This document shows positions 43,988 to 52,243 of a stretch of DNA of 64,000 nucleotides, in pieces (the first letter of the stretch is position 1; every line of letters begins with the position of its first letter). Below the pieces are notes generated by a model. It was given only the letters and a program-made list of their open reading frames with translations, was not told the origin of the DNA and ran no database searches. The stretch is from Thiomicrorhabdus indica (GTDB lineage Bacteria; Pseudomonadota; Gammaproteobacteria; Thiomicrospirales; Thiomicrospiraceae). The position numbers and the translations under genes were made by a program. The stretch spans positions 2,557,001 through 2,621,000 of the forward strand of contig NZ_CP033040.1 of NCBI RefSeq assembly GCF_004293625.1, given 5' to 3'.

Positions 43988-44904
43988 GGAACGACCTTTG
44001 TAAGCAGATCACTGTTTGATAACGTTTGCTTGCCATAGACTTGTTGCGCGAGTTTAAGAATTTCTTCACCAATTCTAGGACCAAAATTGAGAAAACTATT
44101 GTCCATTACCACCAAGTTTTTTTGTTGCCCTGCCTTAGTCAGGCTAATAGCAGTGGCATTCAGTATTTTGTCGCGCCCTCCCGAAGACTGCAAACCATGC
44201 TGCATCGTGATTAAATAGCTTGGATTAAACAAAATAGCCGATTCAGCGGTTAAAGGCTTGTAGCCCTGAATTAAACCGGCCGGTGGATTTTCAACCCCAG
44301 CCAAACGCAACATTTCATCTGCACGTGTACCGCTTCCGGCAACCATCATATTGCCGTTACGCATACCCAGAACAAACATCGCTGTTTTGCCAGATTTACC
44401 AGCCATTTTTGCCACTTTGACTTTAGAAATCTCAAGCTCTTTTTTGATTTTTGAAATCAATGCCTCAGCTTGTTCAAGTTTATCCAACGCCTTTCCAATT
44501 TCTGTGATTTTGTGAAACACGCCTTCAACAGTAAATCGGTTTTCAATTTGAACAACTTTAATGCCGGCTGCCTTTAACTGCGTAAAGACTTTCTGAGGCT
44601 TTGCATCTTTGGTCGTAATCACTAAACTTGGATTCAACGACAATATCCCTTCAGCACTGAGCTGACGCATGTAACCGACACTCGGCAACTTAACGACTTC
44701 TGCCGGATAAGTGCTAGTAACATCTCGTCCAACAAGTTGTTTTTCAGCGTTTAATTCATAGAGGATTTCTGTTAAAGATCCATCAATAACGACAATCCTT
44801 TCCGCTTGCGCTTTATGAGATAACCCCAGTAATACAAATAGCAAAACAAAACTGGTAATAAAATAACGCGCACTTTTCAACTCGCAGAATAAACAAAGTT
44901 TCAT
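43984..44904 (-). CDS. hmuT: Periplasmic heme-binding protein HmuT
   Basis: The binding protein that takes heme from the outer-membrane receptor to HmuUV. It has 306 aa, with a signal peptide (hydrophobic 15-30, cut after KAQAE), an N-terminal lobe beginning RIVVIDGSLTEILYELN and a helical backbone, the class III fold. The tyrosine in VTSTYPAEVVKLPSVGYMRQL region is the usual heme-ligand site. The ATG follows GGGAGAAG. Sits 22 bp after hmuS, 4-base overlap with hmuU. A palindrome copy encodes PAG at 44275-44284. Confidence 0.93.
   Translation of the reverse strand: MKLCLFCELKSARYFITSFVLLFVLLGLSHKAQAERIVVIDGSLTEILYELNAEKQLVGRDVTSTYPAEVVKLPSVGYMRQLSAEGILSLNPSLVITTKDAKPQKVFTQLKAAGIKVVQIENRFTVEGVFHKITEIGKALDKLEQAEALISKIKKELEISKVKVAKMAGKSGKTAMFVLGMRNGNMMVAGSGTRADEMLRLAGVENPPAGLIQGYKPLTAESAILFNPSYLITMQHGLQSSGGRDKILNATAISLTKAGQQKNLVVMDNSFLNFGPRIGEEILKLAQQVYGKQTLSNSDLLTKVVP
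44275..44284. repeat. ACCGGCCGGT palindrome, coding copy in hmuT
   Basis: Perfect copy encoding the PAG of NPPAGL, the first perfect copy after the 19-kb gap. Confidence 0.9.
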
Positions 44905-44926
44905 TGTGACTTCTCCCTCTACGCTC

Positions 44927-45961
44927 TCATGATTCTTCAGCAGGTAACTCTGACAATACAGCCAACAAGTCTTGCCATTTATTCATGATGGTTGCATCAC
45001 CTCGTGCATCGGGGTGTAAATAAAGCATGGCGATAGACTGTTGGGATTTATCAAACCATTCAATCGACTCAATCACCTCTTTTTCACTCGGTTTATACAC
45101 TCGCCAAACTTGATCAATCTCTGACAAATTAAGGTGCATGTGAAAGTGCTCATCTAAAACATTAAACCAAGGGCCGGTTTCCATAAGATTAGAAATCGTT
45201 CCTTGATGAATCTGAGTACAAACCCCATTCGGTGCAAAGATCAAAAGCGGGATGTGCAGACGTGCTAATTGTTCCAACATAAACTTTGCCGCATCGGCGG
45301 GAAGTTTTGAAGCAACGGTCTCTAGCCGTTGATAAGCTTGAGGGCGTGTCAACCCATAACGTTTTAACAATGGCCCTACCTGATGCGAGTTCGTCATTTG
45401 CTGCCACTGTTTTTCAAATTCAGCCCAGACATCATCGGAAATATGAATGCCTAATAAATCTTTACCGGCCGGTATTTCTGGAACAGGCATCACAAAATCG
45501 GCTCGGTACTTTTGGGTCAAGTAATCATAGGCTGCACAATCACTTTGTTCAGTCAGATAAATTTTATGAATCGCACGCCCTTGAACATCGAAGAACTGTA
45601 AACTTAGTCGGTCATTTTCGTTTACCGCAAAGCCATACTTCACCTCATTGATTCGTAAGCGTAAATCCACCGGCGGATTCTCTAAAATCATATGAGCATG
45701 TCGAAAGCGAGGATTGTGATAATGCCCATGATGCTCAAACACAATGCTATCGTTTCGAGTCAACGCCATTACCTCCCCTAAATTTTGCACAGCAATCAAT
45801 AAGTCTTGTAGACGGCCGATATCCAATGGAATTGCCTGATTTGGGAAGGATAAAGCCACATATTCGGCCTCACTAATTCCCATCATATTGGCGGCTTCTC
45901 TCGCACGAGGTGGACGCTTAGAAGACTGCAACAGCTGTTTTTGTTCGATTAATGCATGCAT
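44927..45961 (-). CDS. hmuS: Hemin-degrading/heme-handling factor HmuS (HemS/ChuS family)
   Basis: A cytoplasmic protein of 344 aa built of two similar halves, as in HemS, ChuS and PhuS, which bind heme and store, transfer or degrade it. The first half has LTRNDSIVFEHHGHYHNPRFRH, the second LIFAPNGVCTQIHQG...LDEHFHMHLNLSEIDQVW, the two conserved blocks, including the H (in GVCTQIHQG) that usually contacts heme in the C-terminal half. It overlaps nothing but lies 3 bp after hmuY-like gene stop. A palindrome copy encodes the PAG of IPAGKD. Confidence 0.93.
   Translation of the reverse strand: MHALIEQKQLLQSSKRPPRAREAANMMGISEAEYVALSFPNQAIPLDIGRLQDLLIAVQNLGEVMALTRNDSIVFEHHGHYHNPRFRHAHMILENPPVDLRLRINEVKYGFAVNENDRLSLQFFDVQGRAIHKIYLTEQSDCAAYDYLTQKYRADFVMPVPEIPAGKDLLGIHISDDVWAEFEKQWQQMTNSHQVGPLLKRYGLTRPQAYQRLETVASKLPADAAKFMLEQLARLHIPLLIFAPNGVCTQIHQGTISNLMETGPWFNVLDEHFHMHLNLSEIDQVWRVYKPSEKEVIESIEWFDKSQQSIAMLYLHPDARGDATIMNKWQDLLAVLSELPAEES
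45464..45473. repeat. ACCGGCCGGT palindrome, coding copy in hmuS
   Basis: Perfect copy, flanked T...A, encoding the PAG of IPAGKD. Confidence 0.9.
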
Positions 45962-45964
45962 CTT

Positions 45965-47122
45965 TTACTCCTGCTCGTCCCAGTTTTCGACAGCAAACGT
46001 CAATTTCCCAGAACCAAAATCCGTCACTCTAATGCGAGCATAGTGGTAATCTCCTTCTGCACTCGAGGTAGCCGAGCGCAGAATCCATCCATTACTAGCA
46101 TCCTCGTGAATGTTCACACTGTGAGTGGCCATATCATAGGTGTACCAATCTTGGAATTGAGATTGCACGGCATCGGTCAACCAATCCGACTCCGAACAAT
46201 TCTCATATGTGACTGCGTCAAATATCGCGAGAGTATTTTCTGGCGTTTTTGATTCAAATTCGGCTTGCACCGCTGAGCCGTTTTCATCGTATAAAGAGTC
46301 ATAGCTATGCGCTAGACACCCTAGAACATTTCCATCTCCTGACACGCCACTGTTCGTTTTAAAACCAACATACTTTTGATAAGCCAAATGCCATGTTTGA
46401 CCTTCAGAAACAACCTGCCCCGTTGCAAGATTCAAATACACTGCTTGGGTGGTATCAGTCGCCGCATCTAATGTGACAAGCTGCGAAGGTTCATTCGCGC
46501 CTGCTTGCGCAATTCGCAATCGCAATGTTGCGCTTGGTGCAGTGCCATCCTCACCATAATTACCAATCACTTGAGCTTTGTAATAAGCGCCATTTTCTTC
46601 AAATACATAGGTCGCATAGTTTGGCCACATTTTATGCATACCTGCAACGCTGTACTCCAAAGGCCCATAGCCACCAGGTGAAGAAAGCACACCACTGGCG
46701 GTATCTTCAAAAAACTTATACACTTGATTTCGGTCGGTTGGATCCGTGATTTCAAACGGGCTCTCCGCCATAATCGCACCGATTGCAGCATCACCACTTC
46801 CAGAAGCCCCGCCATTGATTTGAATCACATGTCCATAGCCTTGGCTACTAATCTTCAATTCCCAATCATCTGCTTCGGTAACAATCGAATTAGTCTCCAA
46901 ATCCCAGTAGATTGGAGCACTGCTGTAATCTAATTCTGGTGTGCTTACTGCTGATTGAAATGCCTTATTTCCTGATGTCTCTTGCCCTGGTGTTTCTGTT
47001 TGAGGGTTATCGCCCTCTGAAATGGGTGATTCTGCTGGGCTGGAAGACCCACCACCTCCACCACAAGCGCCAAGCCCCAAGGTTAAAAAAAGCAATGCAC
47101 TTGATTTAGCTAATTTCTTCAT
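45965..47122 (-). CDS. hmuY: HmuY-family heme-binding lipoprotein with two HmuY-like repeats
   Basis: A 385-aa lipoprotein: signal peptide and lipobox LGAC followed by a GGGGGSSS linker. The mature part has two similar units, starting at YWDLETNSIVTEADDWELKISSQ and YLNLATGQVVSEGQTWHLAYQ, each continuing to a glycine-rich G-x-SGxGxAxG/GDGN loop and a YATY/YTYD strand. HmuY proteins are best known from Bacteroidetes, where a surface lipoprotein takes heme from host proteins and hands it to HmuR. Its place between receptor and hmuS supports the same role here. The ATG follows AAGGAG. Confidence 0.82.
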   Translation of the reverse strand: MKKLAKSSALLFLTLGLGACGGGGGSSSPAESPISEGDNPQTETPGQETSGNKAFQSAVSTPELDYSSAPIYWDLETNSIVTEADDWELKISSQGYGHVIQINGGASGSGDAAIGAIMAESPFEITDPTDRNQVYKFFEDTASGVLSSPGGYGPLEYSVAGMHKMWPNYATYVFEENGAYYKAQVIGNYGEDGTAPSATLRLRIAQAGANEPSQLVTLDAATDTTQAVYLNLATGQVVSEGQTWHLAYQKYVGFKTNSGVSGDGNVLGCLAHSYDSLYDENGSAVQAEFESKTPENTLAIFDAVTYENCSESDWLTDAVQSQFQDWYTYDMATHSVNIHEDASNGWILRSATSSAEGDYHYARIRVTDFGSGKLTFAVENWDEQE

Positions 47123-47148
47123 TTTCCATTCTCCTTAATTGATTACTT

Positions 47149-49161
47149 TTAATACTTATTACGTTGCCAGCGTATCCCAACATAAAGATAACGACCTTCT
47201 TCAGGACGATAGTCAGCACCGGTAAATTCTCTTTGCTTATCAAAGGCATTCTTAATGCCTGCGTACCATGCCCAATGCGGTGAAATAGATTGATTAAGAC
47301 GGAAATCCATTACCGAAAAAGCAGGTGAAGTTTGTAGATTATCGACATCAATGTATTCTTTCGATTGATAACGCCAATCCATATTGAGTTGCAAAGTTTT
47401 AACCGGTGAATACTCAGCCCCAAAAGCAACCTCGTGCTCAGGACGATTAACGAGTTTTTTCCCAGTTATTTCATCCTTGGCTTTTAGCCAGTTGTAATGA
47501 CCGTTCAATTTCATTTTGGGAGAAAGTTTGTGACTAAAACTGACCTCAAGCCCCCGAGTCGAGGTTTTTTCAATATTTTGATAACGATAAATCGCAATGT
47601 CTGAGGCTTGAGAATCACTCTCTGAGTAAATGCTTTCAATCAAATCCGTCGCATCGTTAAAGAACACATTTAATTGCACAGAACTGTGCTTGGAGTAATA
47701 CCACTCTCCACCAAGCTGATAACTTAAAGAGCTTTCTGGTTTTAAATCAGAATTACCTAAAACCATGTAACCCAAATGACTATGATCAAAAATGTAATAA
47801 CGCTCTTTAAGGTTTGGCACACGATAGCCATTTCCAAAAGACGCACGTAAATTCAAACGACCATAATTTGGAGTTTCTTGCGACCACAGCGCACTGAGCA
47901 TTGGAGAAATATGACGACCAAAATCCTCATCATGATGCACTCGAACACCCGGTAAAATTTCCAGATGATCGGTCACAAACCAGCTATCTTGTGCATAAAA
48001 TTCTTGAGAATGTGCTTTCTGATTATCGACTTCTGTGACCCAGCCACTATTAAGCTTATGCTGTCGAACATTTAGGCTCTGTTGCTTAAGCACCACTCCC
48101 GTGCGCAAACTATGCTTTGGGTTTAATTCATAGCCATAATCAAAACTTGCCTGATATTCATTAATATCTGTGAGGCGTTTTTGATCTATTGGCAGCGTTG
48201 ATTGCACATCCTGACGAGACTCATTTTGATAATCCTCTGCCATTAAACGTAACTGCCAACTTCGGTCTTTTTTGGTTTGATTATCAAGAACAGCGGATAA
48301 CTGATATGAATCGGTAAGCTCAACCTTATCCTTTGGCAAGCTCCCAGTACCCGGTACAAAATTATCGAGCACGGTTGTTAAATCTTCATGGAAGTATCGC
48401 GGCTGGACACGTAGACTCAATCCTGGTTCAAATTGATAACCAATGACCCCTGACAAATTGACTCTTTGACCACTTTCACCTTGAGTTGAAGCTTGTGCTG
48501 GGTCAATCGTCCAACCATTTGAGTCGTCTAATTTAGCATTGAACTGCCCTTCCCAATCACCGACTCGATTCGATGCTCCAAGTGTCAAAATATGTCGAGC
48601 CATAGGACTTCGTTCCACATCTTGACCTTGCCATGATCCCGTCTGAAGGTCTAGATTCAATTGCGGCTTCGGCGGTGTCTTCTGGGTAATGACATTGATA
48701 ACGCCTCCCATTGCTGAAGTCCCATAAAGTGCTGAAGCTGCGCCTTTGACAATCTCAATGCGTTCGACGCCTGCAACACTCACTTGACTCAAATCCACTG
48801 AAGAACCTGTTGAAGCTGGCAAAGGGTTTCCATCAATTAAAACCAAGACACGGTCTGAATCAAACCCTTGCATCCATACACTTTGGCCTGCCTTACCGTG
48901 AATTTCTTTAAGCTGAACACCCGGAAAATTTTGCAAAACCTCGGCTAAATTTGTCGCATGTTTTTGATGAATTTCACTTGCTGTGATGACTTGCGTTCGA
49001 ACCGGCACATCTTTTAAAAAACGTGCCTCTTTACTACTGGTGACAAGTACATCCGCTAACTCAGTGAGATCCGATTTAGGCTCAGCTTGAGCCAAAACAC
49101 TGGTACACCCAACAAAACATAGCAACGAAGATTTTAAAAATAGTTCTTTTTTAATAAACAT
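47149..49161 (-). CDS. TonB-dependent hemin receptor (HmuR-type)
   Basis: A 670-aa outer-membrane receptor that imports heme. It starts with a signal peptide (cut near LAQAE), a TonB box like ADVLVTSSKE, a plug with SVWMQGFDSDRVLVLIDGNPL and EIVKGAASALYGTSAMGGVINVIT, and a barrel with the GNSDLKPESS stretch (NPDL-like position) ending YVGIRWQRN. I place the start at 49161, because the frame further upstream overlaps the Fur box and the divergent promoter. First gene of the heme operon, 26 bp before the hmuY gene. Confidence 0.92.
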   Translation of the reverse strand: MFIKKELFLKSSLLCFVGCTSVLAQAEPKSDLTELADVLVTSSKEARFLKDVPVRTQVITASEIHQKHATNLAEVLQNFPGVQLKEIHGKAGQSVWMQGFDSDRVLVLIDGNPLPASTGSSVDLSQVSVAGVERIEIVKGAASALYGTSAMGGVINVITQKTPPKPQLNLDLQTGSWQGQDVERSPMARHILTLGASNRVGDWEGQFNAKLDDSNGWTIDPAQASTQGESGQRVNLSGVIGYQFEPGLSLRVQPRYFHEDLTTVLDNFVPGTGSLPKDKVELTDSYQLSAVLDNQTKKDRSWQLRLMAEDYQNESRQDVQSTLPIDQKRLTDINEYQASFDYGYELNPKHSLRTGVVLKQQSLNVRQHKLNSGWVTEVDNQKAHSQEFYAQDSWFVTDHLEILPGVRVHHDEDFGRHISPMLSALWSQETPNYGRLNLRASFGNGYRVPNLKERYYIFDHSHLGYMVLGNSDLKPESSLSYQLGGEWYYSKHSSVQLNVFFNDATDLIESIYSESDSQASDIAIYRYQNIEKTSTRGLEVSFSHKLSPKMKLNGHYNWLKAKDEITGKKLVNRPEHEVAFGAEYSPVKTLQLNMDWRYQSKEYIDVDNLQTSPAFSVMDFRLNQSISPHWAWYAGIKNAFDKQREFTGADYRPEEGRYLYVGIRWQRNKY

Positions 49162-49176
49162 GTTAATAACAGTATT

Positions 49177-49195
49177 GATAAACATTCTCATTATT
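49177..49195. promoter_or_regulatory. Candidate Fur box shared by the heme operon and hugZ
   Basis: GATAAACATTCTCATTATT matches 14 of 19 Fur consensus positions. It lies 16-34 bp upstream of the receptor start (minus) and about 44 bp upstream of hugZ (plus), so one site can repress both. Confidence 0.65.
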
Positions 49196-49238
49196 ATTAA
49201 CATATATCTTTCAATGTCAAATACAAAAAGGAAAAAAC

Positions 49239-49760
49239 ATGTCAAAACTATCACTCAATGAAATACATACCGAATTTCATACGTTTATTGATGATAAATA
49301 CAGTGTCATCCTAGGAACCATAAATAACGATGGGACTCCGGAGGCAAGTTATGCACCTGTTCTGCGAATCAATCATCGCTTCTATGTTTACGTATCTGAA
49401 TTATCGAAGCACACTGGAAATTTATTGGCTACCTTACAAGCCAGCCTCTTATTTATAGAAGATGAGACCACCAGCAAACAGATCTTTGCCAGACAACGAG
49501 CTACGTTAAAAACAAAAGTGAAACCCATTGAAAGAAACAGTGATTTATGGGAAGTCATATTGGACAGTTTTGAAGAAAAGTTTGGCCCAATGATTCCGAT
49601 GCTTAGGCCATTAGAGGATTTTCATCTATTTGAATTCGCCTCAGAAGAGGCTGGATATGTTCGAGGATTTGCACAAGCTTATCGTCTTGTTGGACAAGAG
49701 CTTTCGGAAGTCACTCACAAAAACGATCGTGGGCATGGTCGAGCTAAACAGACTGAGTGA
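49239..49760 (+). CDS. hugZ: HugZ/HutZ-family heme-utilisation protein
   Basis: A 173-aa split-barrel protein of the pyridoxamine-phosphate-oxidase-like fold. HugZ and HutZ bind or degrade heme to release iron in the cytoplasm. It shows the family N terminus (YSVILGTINNDGTPEASYAPVL), the TSKQIFARQRATL strand and a C-terminal RGFAQAYRL. A His-containing tail (HKNDRGHGR) resembles the C-terminal loop used for heme binding in HugZ. It is divergent from the heme uptake operon across a shared Fur box, preceded by AAGGAA. Confidence 0.88.
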   Translation: MSKLSLNEIHTEFHTFIDDKYSVILGTINNDGTPEASYAPVLRINHRFYVYVSELSKHTGNLLATLQASLLFIEDETTSKQIFARQRATLKTKVKPIERNSDLWEVILDSFEEKFGPMIPMLRPLEDFHLFEFASEEAGYVRGFAQAYRLVGQELSEVTHKNDRGHGRAKQTE

Positions 49761-49939
49761 CAAAACGTCTATTTCAAAGCTTATTTACCAAAGTAAGCAT
49801 GAGTCGACAACTATAAACAGGCGTTATCAGCTATTGAATACTTCATTCGCGTGCATAAAACAAGCATCGTTTGATACACAAAATGAACGGCATCGACTCC
49901 ATTAACCCTAAATCAAATACCTAAAGAGTTTCAAGCAAG

Positions 49940-49961
49940 TAACGGCTTTTTATAGCCGTTA
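49940..49961. terminator. Hairpin between hugZ and the chemoreceptor gene
   Basis: An 8-bp stem (TAACGGCT/AGCCGTTA) with a 6-nt loop lies between the two convergent genes. T-tracts on either side are weak, so it is a possible bidirectional terminator only. Confidence 0.45.
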
Positions 49962-49965
49962 TGCG

Positions 49966-52026
49966 TTATAAACGAATCGACGAAATCGCCGAACTTAATT
50001 CATTGGCCCTTTCCGTCATTGAGTGGCTTAATTGTGCCGTTTGATCGGACAAAGCCGCATTCTCTTGAGTGAACTGATCCAATTGAGAAATGGCTTGGTT
50101 AACCTGCTCGACACTGTTCATTTCCTGAGAAGCTGCCGCACTGATTTGTGTAACAATATTTACAAGCTGCATGATATTTTGATTGATTTCGTGGAAAGAG
50201 TTCGCCGATTCATCGGTAAGTTTTTGCCCCTGCTCCACCATGGATAGATTTTGTCCTACCAATTGCTTTATTTGATTAGATGCTTCGGCCGATCTTTGTG
50301 CCAAAGCTCTTACTTCGCCTGCAACCACTGCAAAACCTCGGCCATGCTCACCAGCTCGAGCCGATTCTACAGAAGCATTCAATGCCAGCAAATTGGTTTG
50401 AAAAGCAATACTCTCAATCAACTGAACAATATCGGCAATTTTTTGGCTGGCTTCGCTGATTTGATTCATTGCTGACAGAGTTTGATCGACAATTTCCGAC
50501 CCTCGTTCAACATGATTTTTTGTTTTTTCACCTAATTGCGTTGCCACAGTAGATTCTTCAGCGGTATTGCGAATAGTCTGCATCAACTCTTCCATACTAG
50601 CGGCAGTTTCCTCTATCGAAGCCGCTTGCTGCTGGGTGCGCCCGTTCAAAGTTTGATTATCTTTTTCCATGGTTTGAATGCTTTCTACCACCTCTGAACT
50701 GGTGACAGCAGCCTGAGAGATAATCACATGCAAATTATTAACCGCTTGGTTAATATCCAATTTAAGAGTATGCAAATCCCCTTGGTAGTCCCCTTGAATA
50801 GTTTGAGTTAAATCACCATTCGAAAACGCATGCATAGTTAAATTAATTTCTTCAAAAGCGACCTGCAAATCGGAAATTGATTGATTCACCATATCCTTAA
50901 ACCCGTTTAAATCCCCAGGTAAGTCACGCTCAATCCGATGATTTCCAAACTCGCCATTAGACATATAAAAGAGCACTCGACTTACCTCAGCTAATGCACC
51001 TTTCAAGGTCAACATTGCTTGAACACTTTTTTCTACCGTTTTTGTCGCTTGCGGTGGCAAATCCTCCGACAAGCTTTGTAACTTGCTCATTAATGAGATA
51101 TCCACACCAACCACGCCAATTACTTCACCATTGTCTAAGATTGGCATGGAATAAGTCGTAAGCAGTAACTCTTCACCACCAACCGAATACACATAAGGCT
51201 CAATAATTTGAGGTGTTTTATTATTTTTCGGCAATAAATAAAAGTCTCCTAGGCCTGGTACTTCATAATCCACCAAAAGTTCAACAACGGGTTGAGTTTC
51301 TGAAAAAATACAAATTGGCAAAAATCGCCCGTCTTTATCACACCCAGACTTTGAACGATATTGATCATCTCGGCCATCGTAGGCGTTAGGTTCCCAGCCA
51401 CACCAGATGGTTTCAAATTCAGGATGTTTTTTCAAATGCGCATCCATTAAATCTATCACTGCTTGTCGAGAAGCTCCCTGCTGTTTAAGTTTGACCACCT
51501 CCTGACGAATGGTTTCCATTAAATCATGAGCTTTATCCAATTCATTTTGCGCTCGCTTCAAGCTTAACTGGGTTCCAAAATCAGCCGATTTAACCGATTC
51601 AATGACTTCTGTCATCACTTCATTTGCACGTGAATTTTGGGTCAGATAATGTTCGGCTTGCTTAACCACCTCTTCCGACACTCCCTGCCATTGCTGAATA
51701 TCCACACTGCAACTCCCCGAAGAAAGCTTTGAAATAAAATCCTGTAAAACTTCAGATGCATCTGGCTTGTTAACAAACGCTTCTAGCAATGGCGACAAAC
51801 CCAAAGGCTCTTTGACCTCCTGCCCAGAGATTAACTGTTGGCAAAAGCGTTCTTGCTGTTCAGCTAACTTTCGATAAAAAAAGCTGAGTGACAGCCATGT
51901 TGCAAAAATCATCACAGGAATGATTAGCCAAATCCAATTCGGCTCTGCCTGATTTAATAAAAACAACGTTAAGCCAAAACTGAAAAGAGTATTAATGGAT
52001 AAAGCAGAAACAAAAATAGCAGACAT
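49966..52026 (-). CDS. Methyl-accepting chemotaxis protein with Cache-like sensor
   Basis: A 686-aa chemoreceptor. Two hydrophobic segments lie at the very N terminus (about 5-25 and 30-50), with only a short loop between. A Cache-type domain follows (about 165-320; pattern [23 protein letters not shown] and [12 protein letters not shown]), then two HAMP-like segments (about 345-460) and the signalling tip with [38 protein letters not shown]. The sensor domain would be cytoplasmic if these are the only membrane segments, unlike the usual periplasmic Cache. Single gene. The ligand is unknown. Confidence 0.9.
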   Translation of the reverse strand: MSAIFVSALSINTLFSFGLTLFLLNQAEPNWIWLIIPVMIFATWLSLSFFYRKLAEQQERFCQQLISGQEVKEPLGLSPLLEAFVNKPDASEVLQDFISKLSSGSCSVDIQQWQGVSEEVVKQAEHYLTQNSRANEVMTEVIESVKSADFGTQLSLKRAQNELDKAHDLMETIRQEVVKLKQQGASRQAVIDLMDAHLKKHPEFETIWCGWEPNAYDGRDDQYRSKSGCDKDGRFLPICIFSETQPVVELLVDYEVPGLGDFYLLPKNNKTPQIIEPYVYSVGGEELLLTTYSMPILDNGEVIGVVGVDISLMSKLQSLSEDLPPQATKTVEKSVQAMLTLKGALAEVSRVLFYMSNGEFGNHRIERDLPGDLNGFKDMVNQSISDLQVAFEEINLTMHAFSNGDLTQTIQGDYQGDLHTLKLDINQAVNNLHVIISQAAVTSSEVVESIQTMEKDNQTLNGRTQQQAASIEETAASMEELMQTIRNTAEESTVATQLGEKTKNHVERGSEIVDQTLSAMNQISEASQKIADIVQLIESIAFQTNLLALNASVESARAGEHGRGFAVVAGEVRALAQRSAEASNQIKQLVGQNLSMVEQGQKLTDESANSFHEINQNIMQLVNIVTQISAAASQEMNSVEQVNQAISQLDQFTQENAALSDQTAQLSHSMTERANELSSAISSIRL

Positions 52027-52243
52027 TCTTTTTTTCCTAAAGGTATAAAAACTTTCTTAAAAAGAAATAAGCAAGAACCGTTCTAAAATGAGAAAAATGA
52101 GCATAAAAGAAGAATATCCAGAATAACTTTATGATTTATAAGGAAAAGAAACCACCTTTTTCAGTACATTTGCACCAAAATAGGCAGTTAAAAAACGAAT
52201 TTTTTTGCCAGTCAGAGTCGTCTAGACAGATCCTAAACACCTT

